Assembly: GCF_034262375.1 (NCBI RefSeq)
Contig: NZ_CP139558.1
Location: 6,324,001-6,388,000, forward strand
DNA: 64,000 nucleotides
From: Mucilaginibacter sabulilitoris
Lineage (GTDB): Bacteria; Bacteroidota; Bacteroidia; Sphingobacteriales; Sphingobacteriaceae
Reading direction: 5' to 3'
Below, piece by piece: positions 15,691-23,251 of the stretch (position 1 is the first letter of the stretch; every line of letters starts with the position of its first letter). Made by a program: the position numbers and the translations under genes. Below the pieces are notes generated by a model. That model did not search any database. It was not told where the DNA came from and saw nothing but the letters and a program-made list of their open reading frames with translations.

Positions 15691-16863
15691 TTAATTTTTA
15701 TCTGCTGCCGGATGTTTGCTGAGGTATTGATAAAGTTGGGTGCCGGTGAGCAGAAAAGCCCCTACGCCATATACCTCGGTACTGCTTTCGGTAACCGCAT
15801 CAGGACTGGCGCCTATGCGCTGTACATAACCCAGCATCCCATCGGGGTGAACAGAGGTTGCCAATGCAGCCCATGCTTTTTTTACAACTGGCCAATAAGT
15901 TTTACCATCAAGCATGCCATGATTAAGTCCCCATAGTAAGGCATAACAATAAAAGCCGGTACCGCTGGTTTCTTTAACGGGATAGCTCTCCGGATCGAGC
16001 AATGAGGCATGCCAGCTGCCATCTGGTTGCTGCAGCGAGGCTATTTTGGAAGCCATGTCCTGGTATAGTTGTTCAAATTTCTTTTTTTTGGGATGATTGG
16101 CGGGCATGTTTTCCATCACCCTTACCAGGCCTGCAAGTACCCATCCGTTACCCCTTGCCCAGAATACTTTTTTGCCGTTCTTTTCTTTCTTGTCCAAATA
16201 GCTTCCATCCCTGAAATATAAATGCTCTGTAGGGTCATATAAATAATCGGTGGTTTTCCACCAGAGTTTGACAGCCATATCAAGGTATTTGGTATCTCCT
16301 GTAGCCGTGCTTAAATAACTCAGCGCGGTTGGCCCCATAAAAAGGGCATCGCACCAGGCCCATTCCCTTGAGGCAATATGATTTTTCCACTCCAATGATT
16401 CATCATGCGGCTTGCTCACAATGCTATCAGCCAGTGCGATGAATGGCGTTATCATTTTTTTGTCTTTATACCTATTATACAACAGGGAATAGGTTTGACC
16501 AATGCAATAATCATCGGCCATAAAACGGTCGCGGCCAGTGTTCCAGCTCAAATCGTTGCCAATATTGACAAGCGCGGTTAAATATTTTTCATTGTTTTTG
16601 ACAGCACCCAAGGCATAAATACCGGTATAACAAGCGGCGTTTGTCCAATCAACCTTAGGATGTTTAAAACCATTCGTGTTCCACTCATTCAGTTGCCAAT
16701 CGGCAACCTTGTGCATAATATCCAATATGTACTTTTTTTTCAATAACGAATCCTGTTTAACTGGTTTAGAAGTTGCCCGGGCCGGATTGACGTTAACACA
16801 GGAAATTAAACATAACAAGGCGAACAATTGCAAACAAAACTGCTTTGATTTTACCATAGACAT
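15691..16863 (-). CDS. GH105 unsaturated rhamnogalacturonyl hydrolase, lipoprotein
   Basis: Protein of 390 aa with an N-terminal hydrophobic segment and a lipobox LISC with Cys22, so it is probably a periplasmic or surface lipoprotein. It has the (alpha/alpha)6 barrel of GH88/GH105, including REWAWCDALFMGP with Asp172 as the likely catalytic acid, FWARGNGWVLAGL, and the C-terminal STEVYGVGAFLL. GH105 enzymes remove the 4,5-unsaturated galacturonyl end left by pectin lyases and can free L-rhamnose from rhamnogalacturonan disaccharides. That product would feed the rhamnose operon at 6-12 kb. It stands alone on its strand. Confidence 0.88.
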   Translation of the reverse strand: MSMVKSKQFCLQLFALLCLISCVNVNPARATSKPVKQDSLLKKKYILDIMHKVADWQLNEWNTNGFKHPKVDWTNAACYTGIYALGAVKNNEKYLTALVNIGNDLSWNTGRDRFMADDYCIGQTYSLLYNRYKDKKMITPFIALADSIVSKPHDESLEWKNHIASREWAWCDALFMGPTALSYLSTATGDTKYLDMAVKLWWKTTDYLYDPTEHLYFRDGSYLDKKEKNGKKVFWARGNGWVLAGLVRVMENMPANHPKKKKFEQLYQDMASKIASLQQPDGSWHASLLDPESYPVKETSGTGFYCYALLWGLNHGMLDGKTYWPVVKKAWAALATSVHPDGMLGYVQRIGASPDAVTESSTEVYGVGAFLLTGTQLYQYLSKHPAADKN

Positions 16864-16907
16864 CTTTTTTTATTTAGGTAAGGAGCTTAAAGATAGTATA
16901 TTTTGTA

Positions 16908-17606
16908 TTAATAGACTTTATAGTCGGGCGATATTATCCTTACCCCGCCTTCGCCCGCAATTATGGCTTTTGATGCCATTCTGTAGAACAAGGAGTGCTC
17001 TACAATGCCCGGAATCATTTTTACCTGTATGTTTAACTGCTGCCAATCCGGCACGCTTGAAAACTGCATATCGGCAAGCAGGTTGCCGTTTTCAGAAGTC
17101 ACGGCGCCGTCTTTCTGGTTGCTCATACGCAGTTTTAAAACGGCATCAGGCCAGGCAGATGTAAGCCTGTCAAGTACTATTTGTAATGCCTGCGGCAAAA
17201 TCTCCACCACCAGGGGATAGGTTGCATCCAGCGCGGGCGTAAATTTAGCGTCATCGCCCATTAATATAAACTCAGCGGCCATTGATGCCAGTATTTTTTC
17301 GGAAGTGTGGATGCCACCACCACTTTTAAGGGCGGTTAACCCGCTGTCAAACTGATCGCATCCGTCAAAATAAATATCGAGGTATTTTACCATCGACGCG
17401 GCTTTTACATTTAAGCCATGCTGCAACAGGTAAGCATTTGTTTTAAAAGACGATGACACCAAAATAACAGAGCCGGCAAGGGCTTCATCCTGCCTGATCA
17501 TATCAACCAGATGAAAAACCGTTGTTCCGGCTCCCAGACCAATTGTTTGGCCTGTTTTAATAAGTTTAAAAGCGACTTTTGCAGCCTCCAGCTTGTAATC
17601 GGCCAT
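16908..17606 (-). CDS. rpiA: Ribose-5-phosphate isomerase A
   Basis: Interconverts ribose-5-phosphate and ribulose-5-phosphate in the pentose phosphate pathway. With the ATG at 17604-17606 the protein is 232 aa, normal for RpiA; an in-frame TTG at 17627 would add seven residues. It shows GLGAGTT near the N-terminus (usually GLGTGST), DGCDQ where DGADE is typical, ALKSGGGIHTSEKI, and a C-terminal GIVEHSLFYRMASKAIIAGEGGV. Both active-site Asp residues, the Lys and the Glu of the EKI motif are retained, so activity is likely despite the divergence. It lies just after the NTF2-like gene and may be read with it. Confidence 0.85.
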   Translation of the reverse strand: MADYKLEAAKVAFKLIKTGQTIGLGAGTTVFHLVDMIRQDEALAGSVILVSSSFKTNAYLLQHGLNVKAASMVKYLDIYFDGCDQFDSGLTALKSGGGIHTSEKILASMAAEFILMGDDAKFTPALDATYPLVVEILPQALQIVLDRLTSAWPDAVLKLRMSNQKDGAVTSENGNLLADMQFSSVPDWQQLNIQVKMIPGIVEHSLFYRMASKAIIAGEGGVRIISPDYKVY

Positions 17607-17633
17607 GAGTGTTTTTTTATTGAGCAAGATAGC

Positions 17634-18056
17634 TTATATCCCGTCAATAAAAAAAGCATTGATACTTGCTACATCAGAAAGATAGGTGGCCATTGATATA
17701 ATTTTGCCATCATTTATCTCGCACACAATCGCTACCTGCTCGTCCAGTATCAAATTATCCCTGGTAGCTGTATTATGAAGCGAAAGCGTCACACCATGCA
17801 ATCCATAGAGGATATCCTTTAATTGAAATTTAACTCCAAAGTGTTTTAATCCCTGGGCGCGGCGTATAATAGCATCGGCCCCTTCGGCAAGGCCCGAAAG
17901 AATACTTGTACCAGGCAATTTCCAGACTGCATCCGGCGCTATAATTGCGCGCATGGTATCCCATTCATTATCCCTTAATGCCGTGAGAAATGTGGTAGCG
18001 AGGTACAGTTTCTCCTCATCTGTTGGGAGATTGTTATTTTGATTTGATGTTTTCAT
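17634..18056 (-). CDS. NTF2-like / SnoaL-like protein
   Basis: Small protein of 140 aa with the alpha+beta cone pattern of the NTF2-like superfamily: an N-terminal helix region (EEKLYLATTFLTALRDNEWDTMRAIIAPDAVWKLPG) followed by strands ending in INDGKIISMATYLSD. Members may be enzymes or ligand binders; no function is assigned. Its ATG overlaps the upstream DUF302 stop as ATGA (18053-18056), a strong sign of translational coupling. Confidence 0.72.
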   Translation of the reverse strand: MKTSNQNNNLPTDEEKLYLATTFLTALRDNEWDTMRAIIAPDAVWKLPGTSILSGLAEGADAIIRRAQGLKHFGVKFQLKDILYGLHGVTLSLHNTATRDNLILDEQVAIVCEINDGKIISMATYLSDVASINAFFIDGI

Positions 18057-18556
18057 GATAAGATTTTAGATATTAACGGATCTATATTTAACGGGGCAGA
18101 CACATTTGCCGATAAGAAATACCTGATCTTTATATACGAGGCATCATTATAAGCAACATGCACCGCCTGCTGCTCATCCTGCCAGGCGATAACCTTTAGC
18201 GGCAAATCGAGCGCTGCCACCGGATTTTCGCTCATTACCGGTCCGCCGGCTTTAGGATTGCCAAACAATAAAAACTCTAAAGGGGGTATAACTTGGCCAA
18301 CCTTTTGCAGCTCCTGCTGCTGGTTTATTCGGGCATATATGGTTACATCATGTTCTTCTAAAGCGGTCTGTATACGATCTATTGTTTCTTTTACAGAATA
18401 TCGGCTTTGGCGAACGGTAACTCCATTGGGATTAGTCATGGTGATAGTTTTAAATGGTAAAACAGAATAGAAGCACGCTGTAACAGTCTGCTTGATAAAC
18501 GCCCGCCTATTGTTATCATAGGAGACGTTCGGATTGTTACGCTGCTTCTTACTCAT
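18053..18556 (-). CDS. DUF302 protein with twin-arginine-like leader
   Basis: Protein of 167 aa counting from the ATG at 18554-18556; an in-frame TTG at 18571 would add five residues. The N-terminus has RRAFIK followed by a short hydrophobic run, resembling a Tat or membrane-exported leader. Residues from about 42 on form the DUF302 domain (MTNPNGVTVRQSRYSVKETI, ARINQQQEL, LLFGNPKAGGPVM, LPLKVIAWQDE). The domain's biochemical role is not established. It is in a run with AraC, DUF417 and AhpD-like genes and is coupled to the NTF2-like gene. The cytosolic alternative would be initiation at the internal MTNPNG. Confidence 0.8.
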   Translation of the reverse strand: MSKKQRNNPNVSYDNNRRAFIKQTVTACFYSVLPFKTITMTNPNGVTVRQSRYSVKETIDRIQTALEEHDVTIYARINQQQELQKVGQVIPPLEFLLFGNPKAGGPVMSENPVAALDLPLKVIAWQDEQQAVHVAYNDASYIKIRYFLSANVSAPLNIDPLISKILS

Positions 18557-18650
18557 AACGCTGTGTATCAATTTTATAGGTATTTTAAAAAATACAAATA
18601 CCTGATTATCAAGTGTTCATTAATGTTCCAGCTTCCGAACACTTATAGCA
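18557..18650. promoter_or_regulatory. Spacer with two inverted repeats between DUF302 and AhpD-like genes
   Basis: AGGTATTT at 18578-18585 pairs with AAATACCT at 18596-18603 just before the DUF302 start. AAGTGTTC at 18611-18618 pairs with GAACACTT at 18637-18644 just after the AhpD-like stop. The second may be a weak terminator or mRNA hairpin and the first an operator, which would make DUF302-NTF2 a separately controlled unit. No T-run follows either. Confidence 0.4.
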
Positions 18651-19190
18651 TTAATTTATTGGCTCAGCCGCGGGAAAGTCAACCGGAATATTGGTTAAGG
18701 CAAATACATAATTGGTGAATACCCTTACTGTAACCAGGCCTATCAGTTCCATTACGGCAGCTTCATCATACCCGGCGGCAAAAAAGTTTTCGAGCGCAGC
18801 TTCATCAGCATGTCCCTTATTTACAGTTATTGATTTGGCCAATTGTATTAAAGCCCGCAGCTTAGGATCGGGCACATTGGCTCTTCTTATGGCTAAAGTA
18901 TCTTCTTTGCTGAAACCGTTTTTGATGGCTGCTAAAGTATGCCCCGCAAGACAGTAAGCACAACCATTTACTTCTGATACCACTAAGGCAATAGCCTCCC
19001 GTTCTTTAGGTGAAAATACGCCTTTACTTAAGGTAGCGTCAAAATCCAGGAATCCTTTCAGCGCATTTGCAGAGTAGCCAATAGTGGCATACAGGTTGGG
19101 AACTTTACCCAATCGTTTCTGCATTTGGTCAAATATAACTTGCGCGTCGGCGCTCACCTGTTCTTTAACAGGCACTTGTATTGTTTTCAT
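18651..19190 (-). CDS. Carboxymuconolactone decarboxylase / AhpD-like peroxidase-related protein
   Basis: Protein of 179 aa with the AhpD-type redox motif CAYCLAGHT (Cys-x-x-Cys with following His) in the central helical repeat, preceded by LSKGVFSPKEREAIALVVSEVNG. Such proteins form small helical oligomers and usually act in peroxide or radical detoxification. It lies 24 bases from the DUF417 stop and appears to be read with it. Confidence 0.87.
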   Translation of the reverse strand: MKTIQVPVKEQVSADAQVIFDQMQKRLGKVPNLYATIGYSANALKGFLDFDATLSKGVFSPKEREAIALVVSEVNGCAYCLAGHTLAAIKNGFSKEDTLAIRRANVPDPKLRALIQLAKSITVNKGHADEAALENFFAAGYDEAAVMELIGLVTVRVFTNYVFALTNIPVDFPAAEPIN

Positions 19191-19214
19191 GATTAATTTA
19201 TATGGTATGGTTTA

Positions 19215-19784
19215 TTATTTTGTTTTTTGACGGTTCAGGTAAATTCTTGCTGTTTCGCTCATAGTAATAATGGCTCCGCCGAGAATAACAAGGTCTTTAA
19301 TTACCAGTCTTCCTCTGCCAGACAGGTATGGGAAGCCCCATTGGCTGTCTGTTAGGTGCGGCACCCAACTTTCGGGTGTGGTGATCAGGAATGATAGTGT
19401 ACCAAGGGTAACTATGCCTATAAGTAAACTGGCTATCATGCTGGGCAGCGGCGCTACTCTATATAAGGCTACGAACACGGCAAGTGTCATGAGGAATATT
19501 CCCAGCCCTTTTGAAAATCCATAAGTGTTATTGTCTGTATGCCACTGGTGATTGGAATCGATAAGTTCACCCTCTTTATTCATGTGCTTCTTATAATCGT
19601 TAGGATGCTGATAAAAGAACGACATGAACGGACTGTTGGCCACAAATGGTACTATGCCATCGGCTTCATAAGTAAAAAATTTAAGTCCCCCTATCCATAG
19701 AAAAACTACTACTATAGCAAAGCGGATAACCTTCTTTCCAAATTGGTCGAGATTGGCAATACTGTTTATGATTGAAGCTTTCAT
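19215..19784 (-). CDS. DUF417 inner-membrane protein (RclC/YkgB-like)
   Basis: Membrane protein of 189 aa from the ATG at 19782-19784; a TTG at 19808 would add eight residues. It has about four transmembrane segments, beginning VIRFAIVVVFLWIGGLKFFTYEADGI, a DUF417 hallmark, and ending GRGRLVIKDLVILGGAIITM. In E. coli the DUF417 protein RclC belongs to the reactive-chlorine resistance operon controlled by the AraC-type RclR. Here an AraC-type gene precedes it and an AhpD-like gene follows, a related though not identical arrangement. A soluble loop of about 40 residues between segments 1 and 2 is longer than in the second DUF417 protein at 60962. Confidence 0.85.
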   Translation of the reverse strand: MKASIINSIANLDQFGKKVIRFAIVVVFLWIGGLKFFTYEADGIVPFVANSPFMSFFYQHPNDYKKHMNKEGELIDSNHQWHTDNNTYGFSKGLGIFLMTLAVFVALYRVAPLPSMIASLLIGIVTLGTLSFLITTPESWVPHLTDSQWGFPYLSGRGRLVIKDLVILGGAIITMSETARIYLNRQKTK

Positions 19785-19852
19785 TGATGTAATTGTTTTG
19801 TTGGTCAAAATTACATCTATCAGCTACCTCTGGACATGGACGAAAAAGGCTA

Positions 19853-20710
19853 TCACTTGGACAAATCTGCCACGATAGATATGCCGGTTTTATCGCGAAA
19901 GGTTTGGGGCGAAACTTTGGTTACTTTTTTAAAAAAACGACTGAAATAAAATTCATCTTCAAACTTTAACGCATACGCAATTTCCTTAATGCTTTGCCGG
20001 GTTAAATGGAGTTGTTTTTTGGCTTCGAGAATTATCCGCTCCTGTATAAGCTGTGACGGTGTTTTTTTGAAATACCGGCTACAGCGTTTAGTAAAATTAT
20101 TGGGCGACATGGACAACAACTGCGCATATTCACTGGGTTTATGCAGGGTAAGGTAATGCTGATCCAAAAGCTGCCTGAAACGCTCCATTTGTTCATCCTT
20201 CTCTCTTGACTCAGTGTGATTATCAATCAATTTAATCTTTATACTGCTTGATTTGGCCAGGAAAAGTTGCAGATATGAACGGAGTACAATTTCAGAGGGC
20301 AAACCCTGTTTAAATTCTTCATCAATATCATTCAGCAGGTTTTCAAATACGCGGATATCTTTATCGGCCAGCGTTATGCAAGGCTGTATGTAAATGTTAT
20401 TAAAAAGTAACCCATTACAAGCTACTTCGGTTCTGTGATATTCTATACAATAAAAATCGCCATGAAACTGTAGTATCGTTACCGGAGTTGGCTTGCTTTG
20501 TTCAATATAGATAACTTGTAAAGGGGTAGAAAACAATATAACCGGCCCTTTAAAATTAAAAGTCCCAAAATCGGCGTGATATATGCCCTCGCCGTCAGGT
20601 ATAAACAAAATGGTATATTCTGAAAACTGAGCAGGGGTGCTTAACAGATCAGTATCTGTTTTTTTTAATCCGAGCAAATATTCTCTGGCTCTTGTAAATA
20701 CTTCTTTCAT
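19853..20710 (-). CDS. AraC-family transcriptional regulator
   Basis: Regulator of 285 aa. The N-terminal half (about 1-150) has a cupin-like sensor region (FIPDGEGIYHADFGTFNFKGPVILFSTP). The C-terminal pair of helix-turn-helix motifs (about 185-280) contains AQLLSMSPNNFTKRCSRYFKKTPSQLIQERI and IKEIAYALKFEDEFYFSRFFKKVTKVSPQTFR. It is on the same strand as, and 68 bases before, the DUF417-AhpD-like-DUF302 run, so it is a good candidate to control it. The inducer is unknown. Confidence 0.9.
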   Translation of the reverse strand: MKEVFTRAREYLLGLKKTDTDLLSTPAQFSEYTILFIPDGEGIYHADFGTFNFKGPVILFSTPLQVIYIEQSKPTPVTILQFHGDFYCIEYHRTEVACNGLLFNNIYIQPCITLADKDIRVFENLLNDIDEEFKQGLPSEIVLRSYLQLFLAKSSSIKIKLIDNHTESREKDEQMERFRQLLDQHYLTLHKPSEYAQLLSMSPNNFTKRCSRYFKKTPSQLIQERIILEAKKQLHLTRQSIKEIAYALKFEDEFYFSRFFKKVTKVSPQTFRDKTGISIVADLSK

Positions 20711-20772
20711 TGGCTATTTATGGCGTTCAAAAATAATTATTATCCTGAACAGCTGGACTACTAAAATATTTC

Positions 20773-20813
20773 AAAAAAACAAAGCCGGGGGTATTACATC
20801 CGCCGGCTTTTTT
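20773..20813 (-). terminator. Rho-independent terminator after the DUF5000-like remnant
   Basis: AAAGCCGG (20781-20788) pairs with CCGGCTTT (20803-20810), and on the minus strand the stem is followed by a T-rich run. It lies 15 bases beyond the stop at 20828. The right arm also has T residues after it on the plus strand, so it may work both ways. Confidence 0.7.
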
Positions 20814-20827
20814 AACTCCCATATATG

Positions 20828-21424
20828 TTATTTATCCTGCTTAAACATAGTTAGTTCCAAAAGATGGAAATAGTTTGTTTCTCCCCAGGTTTCCAGTACC
20901 TTAAACCTGATGTAGCGTACTTTAGGCACATCTGCCGGGAAGGTGAAAGGTTCACCAGCGGCAGCAAAGTCTGCATCCTCCTGACTGTTTTGCCCTACCG
21001 GCAGGCCAGAGGGTTTAACCGAAGTAAAACTGGCCAGTTTTACCCAGTTACTATAATCGCCGTTTGGATTGGGGTTATTACTGCCCCATATTTCAAATCT
21101 TTTAGGATTGCCATAATTATACAGGCCCGAGGTACGTTGCCATATCTGCATTTTACTCAAAAACGCCTCCTGTCCCATATCAAATGTAAACCAGATTGGG
21201 AAATCCTGCCCCGGTGTATGAAAGCCCGGTTCGTTAGTGCTCTTATCCCACAAATAATAGGTTTGCCAGTCGTAGGCTGATGGAACGTCAGTAGGAAGGT
21301 TAAACGCTTTAAACAACGACTTATCCATTTCTATGACATTGTATATAGTAGGAAAATCGGCATAACTACTTACATTAAAAATATCAGCGGCATTTTTAAC
21401 CGGGATTAGTTGTAACTTATCGTG
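20828..21424 (-). pseudogene. C-terminal remnant of a SusD-associated (DUF5000/F5-8C-like) lipoprotein
   Basis: The frame is open from just after a TAA at 21425-21427. The first 32 codons have no ATG but already look like the family (LIPVKNAADIFNVSSYADFP). The first ATG is at 21328 and would give a 166-aa protein. The sequence has the discoidin-like pattern of lipoproteins encoded beside SusC/SusD: FPIWFTFDMGQEAFLSKMQIWQR, GNPKRFEIWGS, KVRYIRFKVLETWG and FHLLELTMF. Signal peptide, lipobox and the N-terminal domains are missing and no susC or susD is adjacent, so it is probably the tail of a deleted polysaccharide-utilisation locus. Its terminator survives. Confidence 0.72.
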
Positions 21425-21976
21425 TTATTAGGAGACGGCCCATATTATCGGGATATGCTTTTATGATAATATGCCGCTTTTAGTTATAAATTCAGATGCT
21501 ATACGCCCATTGCTGGCTTAATTCTAAATTGAACAAGCAATAAAATCCCCCTTAAAGTCTTTTTTATTTTTTTCGACTTTTGACAATAACAGCCTATTGC
21601 ATAAGCATATAGGAATAATAAATCACAGCATCAAGGATAAAATTGATATATTTTATCCCTCAGGTTAGTAGTCAAGTTTTTTACATACGTGCTTGGTTTG
21701 GTTAATAATTGGTTATATAAATGTAAGTGACCGAAGCTTATTTAAAAATGGATAAACTTTCAAAAAAGATGGACAATTTTATGAATTCACAACCAGCGAG
21801 CAGTTTTATCCATCAAGTGAGCTGTTAGCTGATAAGTCATGGTAAAAAATTGCGAATTAACCAGTTAACTTCGCTTAAACCCGATTAATAACTTTAGCAA
21901 ATGCTGAAACGAGTTGGCATAACAATGCCAATAGATGAACATTTAACCGGATACGAGAAATACAAAATCAAGCTGA
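21425..21976. other. Gene-free stretch between locus remnant and galM
   Basis: No gene was recognised in about 550 bp. An inverted repeat of nine bases (CATATTATC at 21441-21449 and GATAATATG at 21465-21473) with GC flanks lies just upstream of the DUF5000-like remnant. The rest is AT-rich and may contain worn remains of the lost part of that locus, but I could not recognise any protein in it. Confidence 0.4.
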
Positions 21977-23032
21977 TTAGTATGCCTGACCAGGCTCTGT
22001 GCTGAATTTATAGATGATGGTTTCCTGATAAGTATCTCCCGGCTCCAATACTGTTGTAGGAAAGTTAGCATGATTAGGACTATCCGGGTAATACTGGCAT
22101 TCGAGGCATAGCCCATCAAAAGGGCCATAAGGTATTGAATGATGCCCGGGATGTTCACTTTGAAGATAATCTGCCGTATAAACTATCACAGCCGGGTAAG
22201 AGGTAAATACTTCCAGCTTCCGTCCTGATTTTTTTTCATACAATTCGGCTGCAGGCCTACGAAGAGCTCTGTCGCGGGTATTAAGCAGATAACAACTATT
22301 TAAACCACTAACACCACCCTCGTTTATAGTCATTCTGTTTCTGATAGCAGTACTGATAAAAGCCATATCATCAACCGGTTTAATAACACCGGTAGGAACA
22401 TGTTCGGCATCACTTTCCAATATTTCATCCGCATTTACGGTAAGCAAATGATCAAATATCTTATCATCGCCGCCTGACAAATTGAAATAGGAATGATTAG
22501 TAAAATTCGCTACCGTTTTTTTATCTGTCGATGCCTGGTAATTAATGATCAGTTCATTCAAGTCTGTCCATTGATAATGCACAGAGAGATCAAGATTGCC
22601 AGGGTAACCACCACTACCATCTTTACTATGAATGCTGAAAACCAAGCCATCGGCGTTGATCTGATAATTGAAAACAAGGGAATTAAAGCCATTATTTCCA
22701 CCATGATTGGCATTTCGGCCCTCATTGTTTTCAAGGTAGTAAGCAATGTTATCGAGCTCGAACTTAGCTTCGCCTATCCTGTTTGCAAAACGGCCAATTG
22801 TTGAACCAATATAACAGCTATCATCCACATAAGCCTGTAACGATGAAAAGCCCAGTACCGCATTGCCTAAAGCATTGTGGGCATCCGGAACCATAACAGA
22901 AACAAGTGTTGCCCCATAATTACTTAATTCTACATAAGCCCCATCAGCATTTTCAATTTTAAAAAGATACACGGGTTCGCCGGCATGTTCGCCCCAGAGA
23001 TACTGCGTTATTTTGATGGCACGTTGGCTCAT
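21977..23032 (-). CDS. galM: Aldose 1-epimerase (galactose mutarotase)
   Basis: Enzyme of 351 aa that interconverts alpha and beta anomers of free aldoses. It has the active-site landmarks in order: NHGGNNGFNSLVF (first His), FTNHSYFNLSGG (catalytic His), DDMAF, and DGLCLECQYYPDSPNHANFP with the general-base Glu. No signal peptide is evident, so it is cytosolic. It lies downstream of the DUF5107-TPR gene on the same strand but behind a terminator-like hairpin, so it may have its own promoter. It fits the MFS sugar-uptake context. Confidence 0.92.
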   Translation of the reverse strand: MSQRAIKITQYLWGEHAGEPVYLFKIENADGAYVELSNYGATLVSVMVPDAHNALGNAVLGFSSLQAYVDDSCYIGSTIGRFANRIGEAKFELDNIAYYLENNEGRNANHGGNNGFNSLVFNYQINADGLVFSIHSKDGSGGYPGNLDLSVHYQWTDLNELIINYQASTDKKTVANFTNHSYFNLSGGDDKIFDHLLTVNADEILESDAEHVPTGVIKPVDDMAFISTAIRNRMTINEGGVSGLNSCYLLNTRDRALRRPAAELYEKKSGRKLEVFTSYPAVIVYTADYLQSEHPGHHSIPYGPFDGLCLECQYYPDSPNHANFPTTVLEPGDTYQETIIYKFSTEPGQAY

Positions 23033-23195
23033 GTTTATAATAAAATAGTTTTTAATTAATCGATTGCTATTTCACAATCGGATTATTGTAAGGGTTCAAT
23101 TGTTAAATCAGGAATATCATTAACAATACTTATTCCTGGATCTAATATTCATTGAATATGCAAGACAGACGACTGTCCGGAGATGCAGGATATTT

Positions 23196-23232
23196 CAAAC
23201 CCGTCTGCTGATCAAATCAGCAGACCGGGTTG
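23196..23232 (-). terminator. Terminator-like hairpin after the DUF5107 gene
   Basis: GTCTGCTGAT (23203-23212) and ATCAGCAGAC (23216-23225) form a perfect ten-pair stem with a three-base loop, extended by AACCC/GGGTT flanks. On the minus strand it follows the DUF5107 stop (23252) by about 20 bases and is succeeded by a short T stretch. Confidence 0.6.
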
Positions 23233-23251
23233 TACTAACAGATTAAACCAA

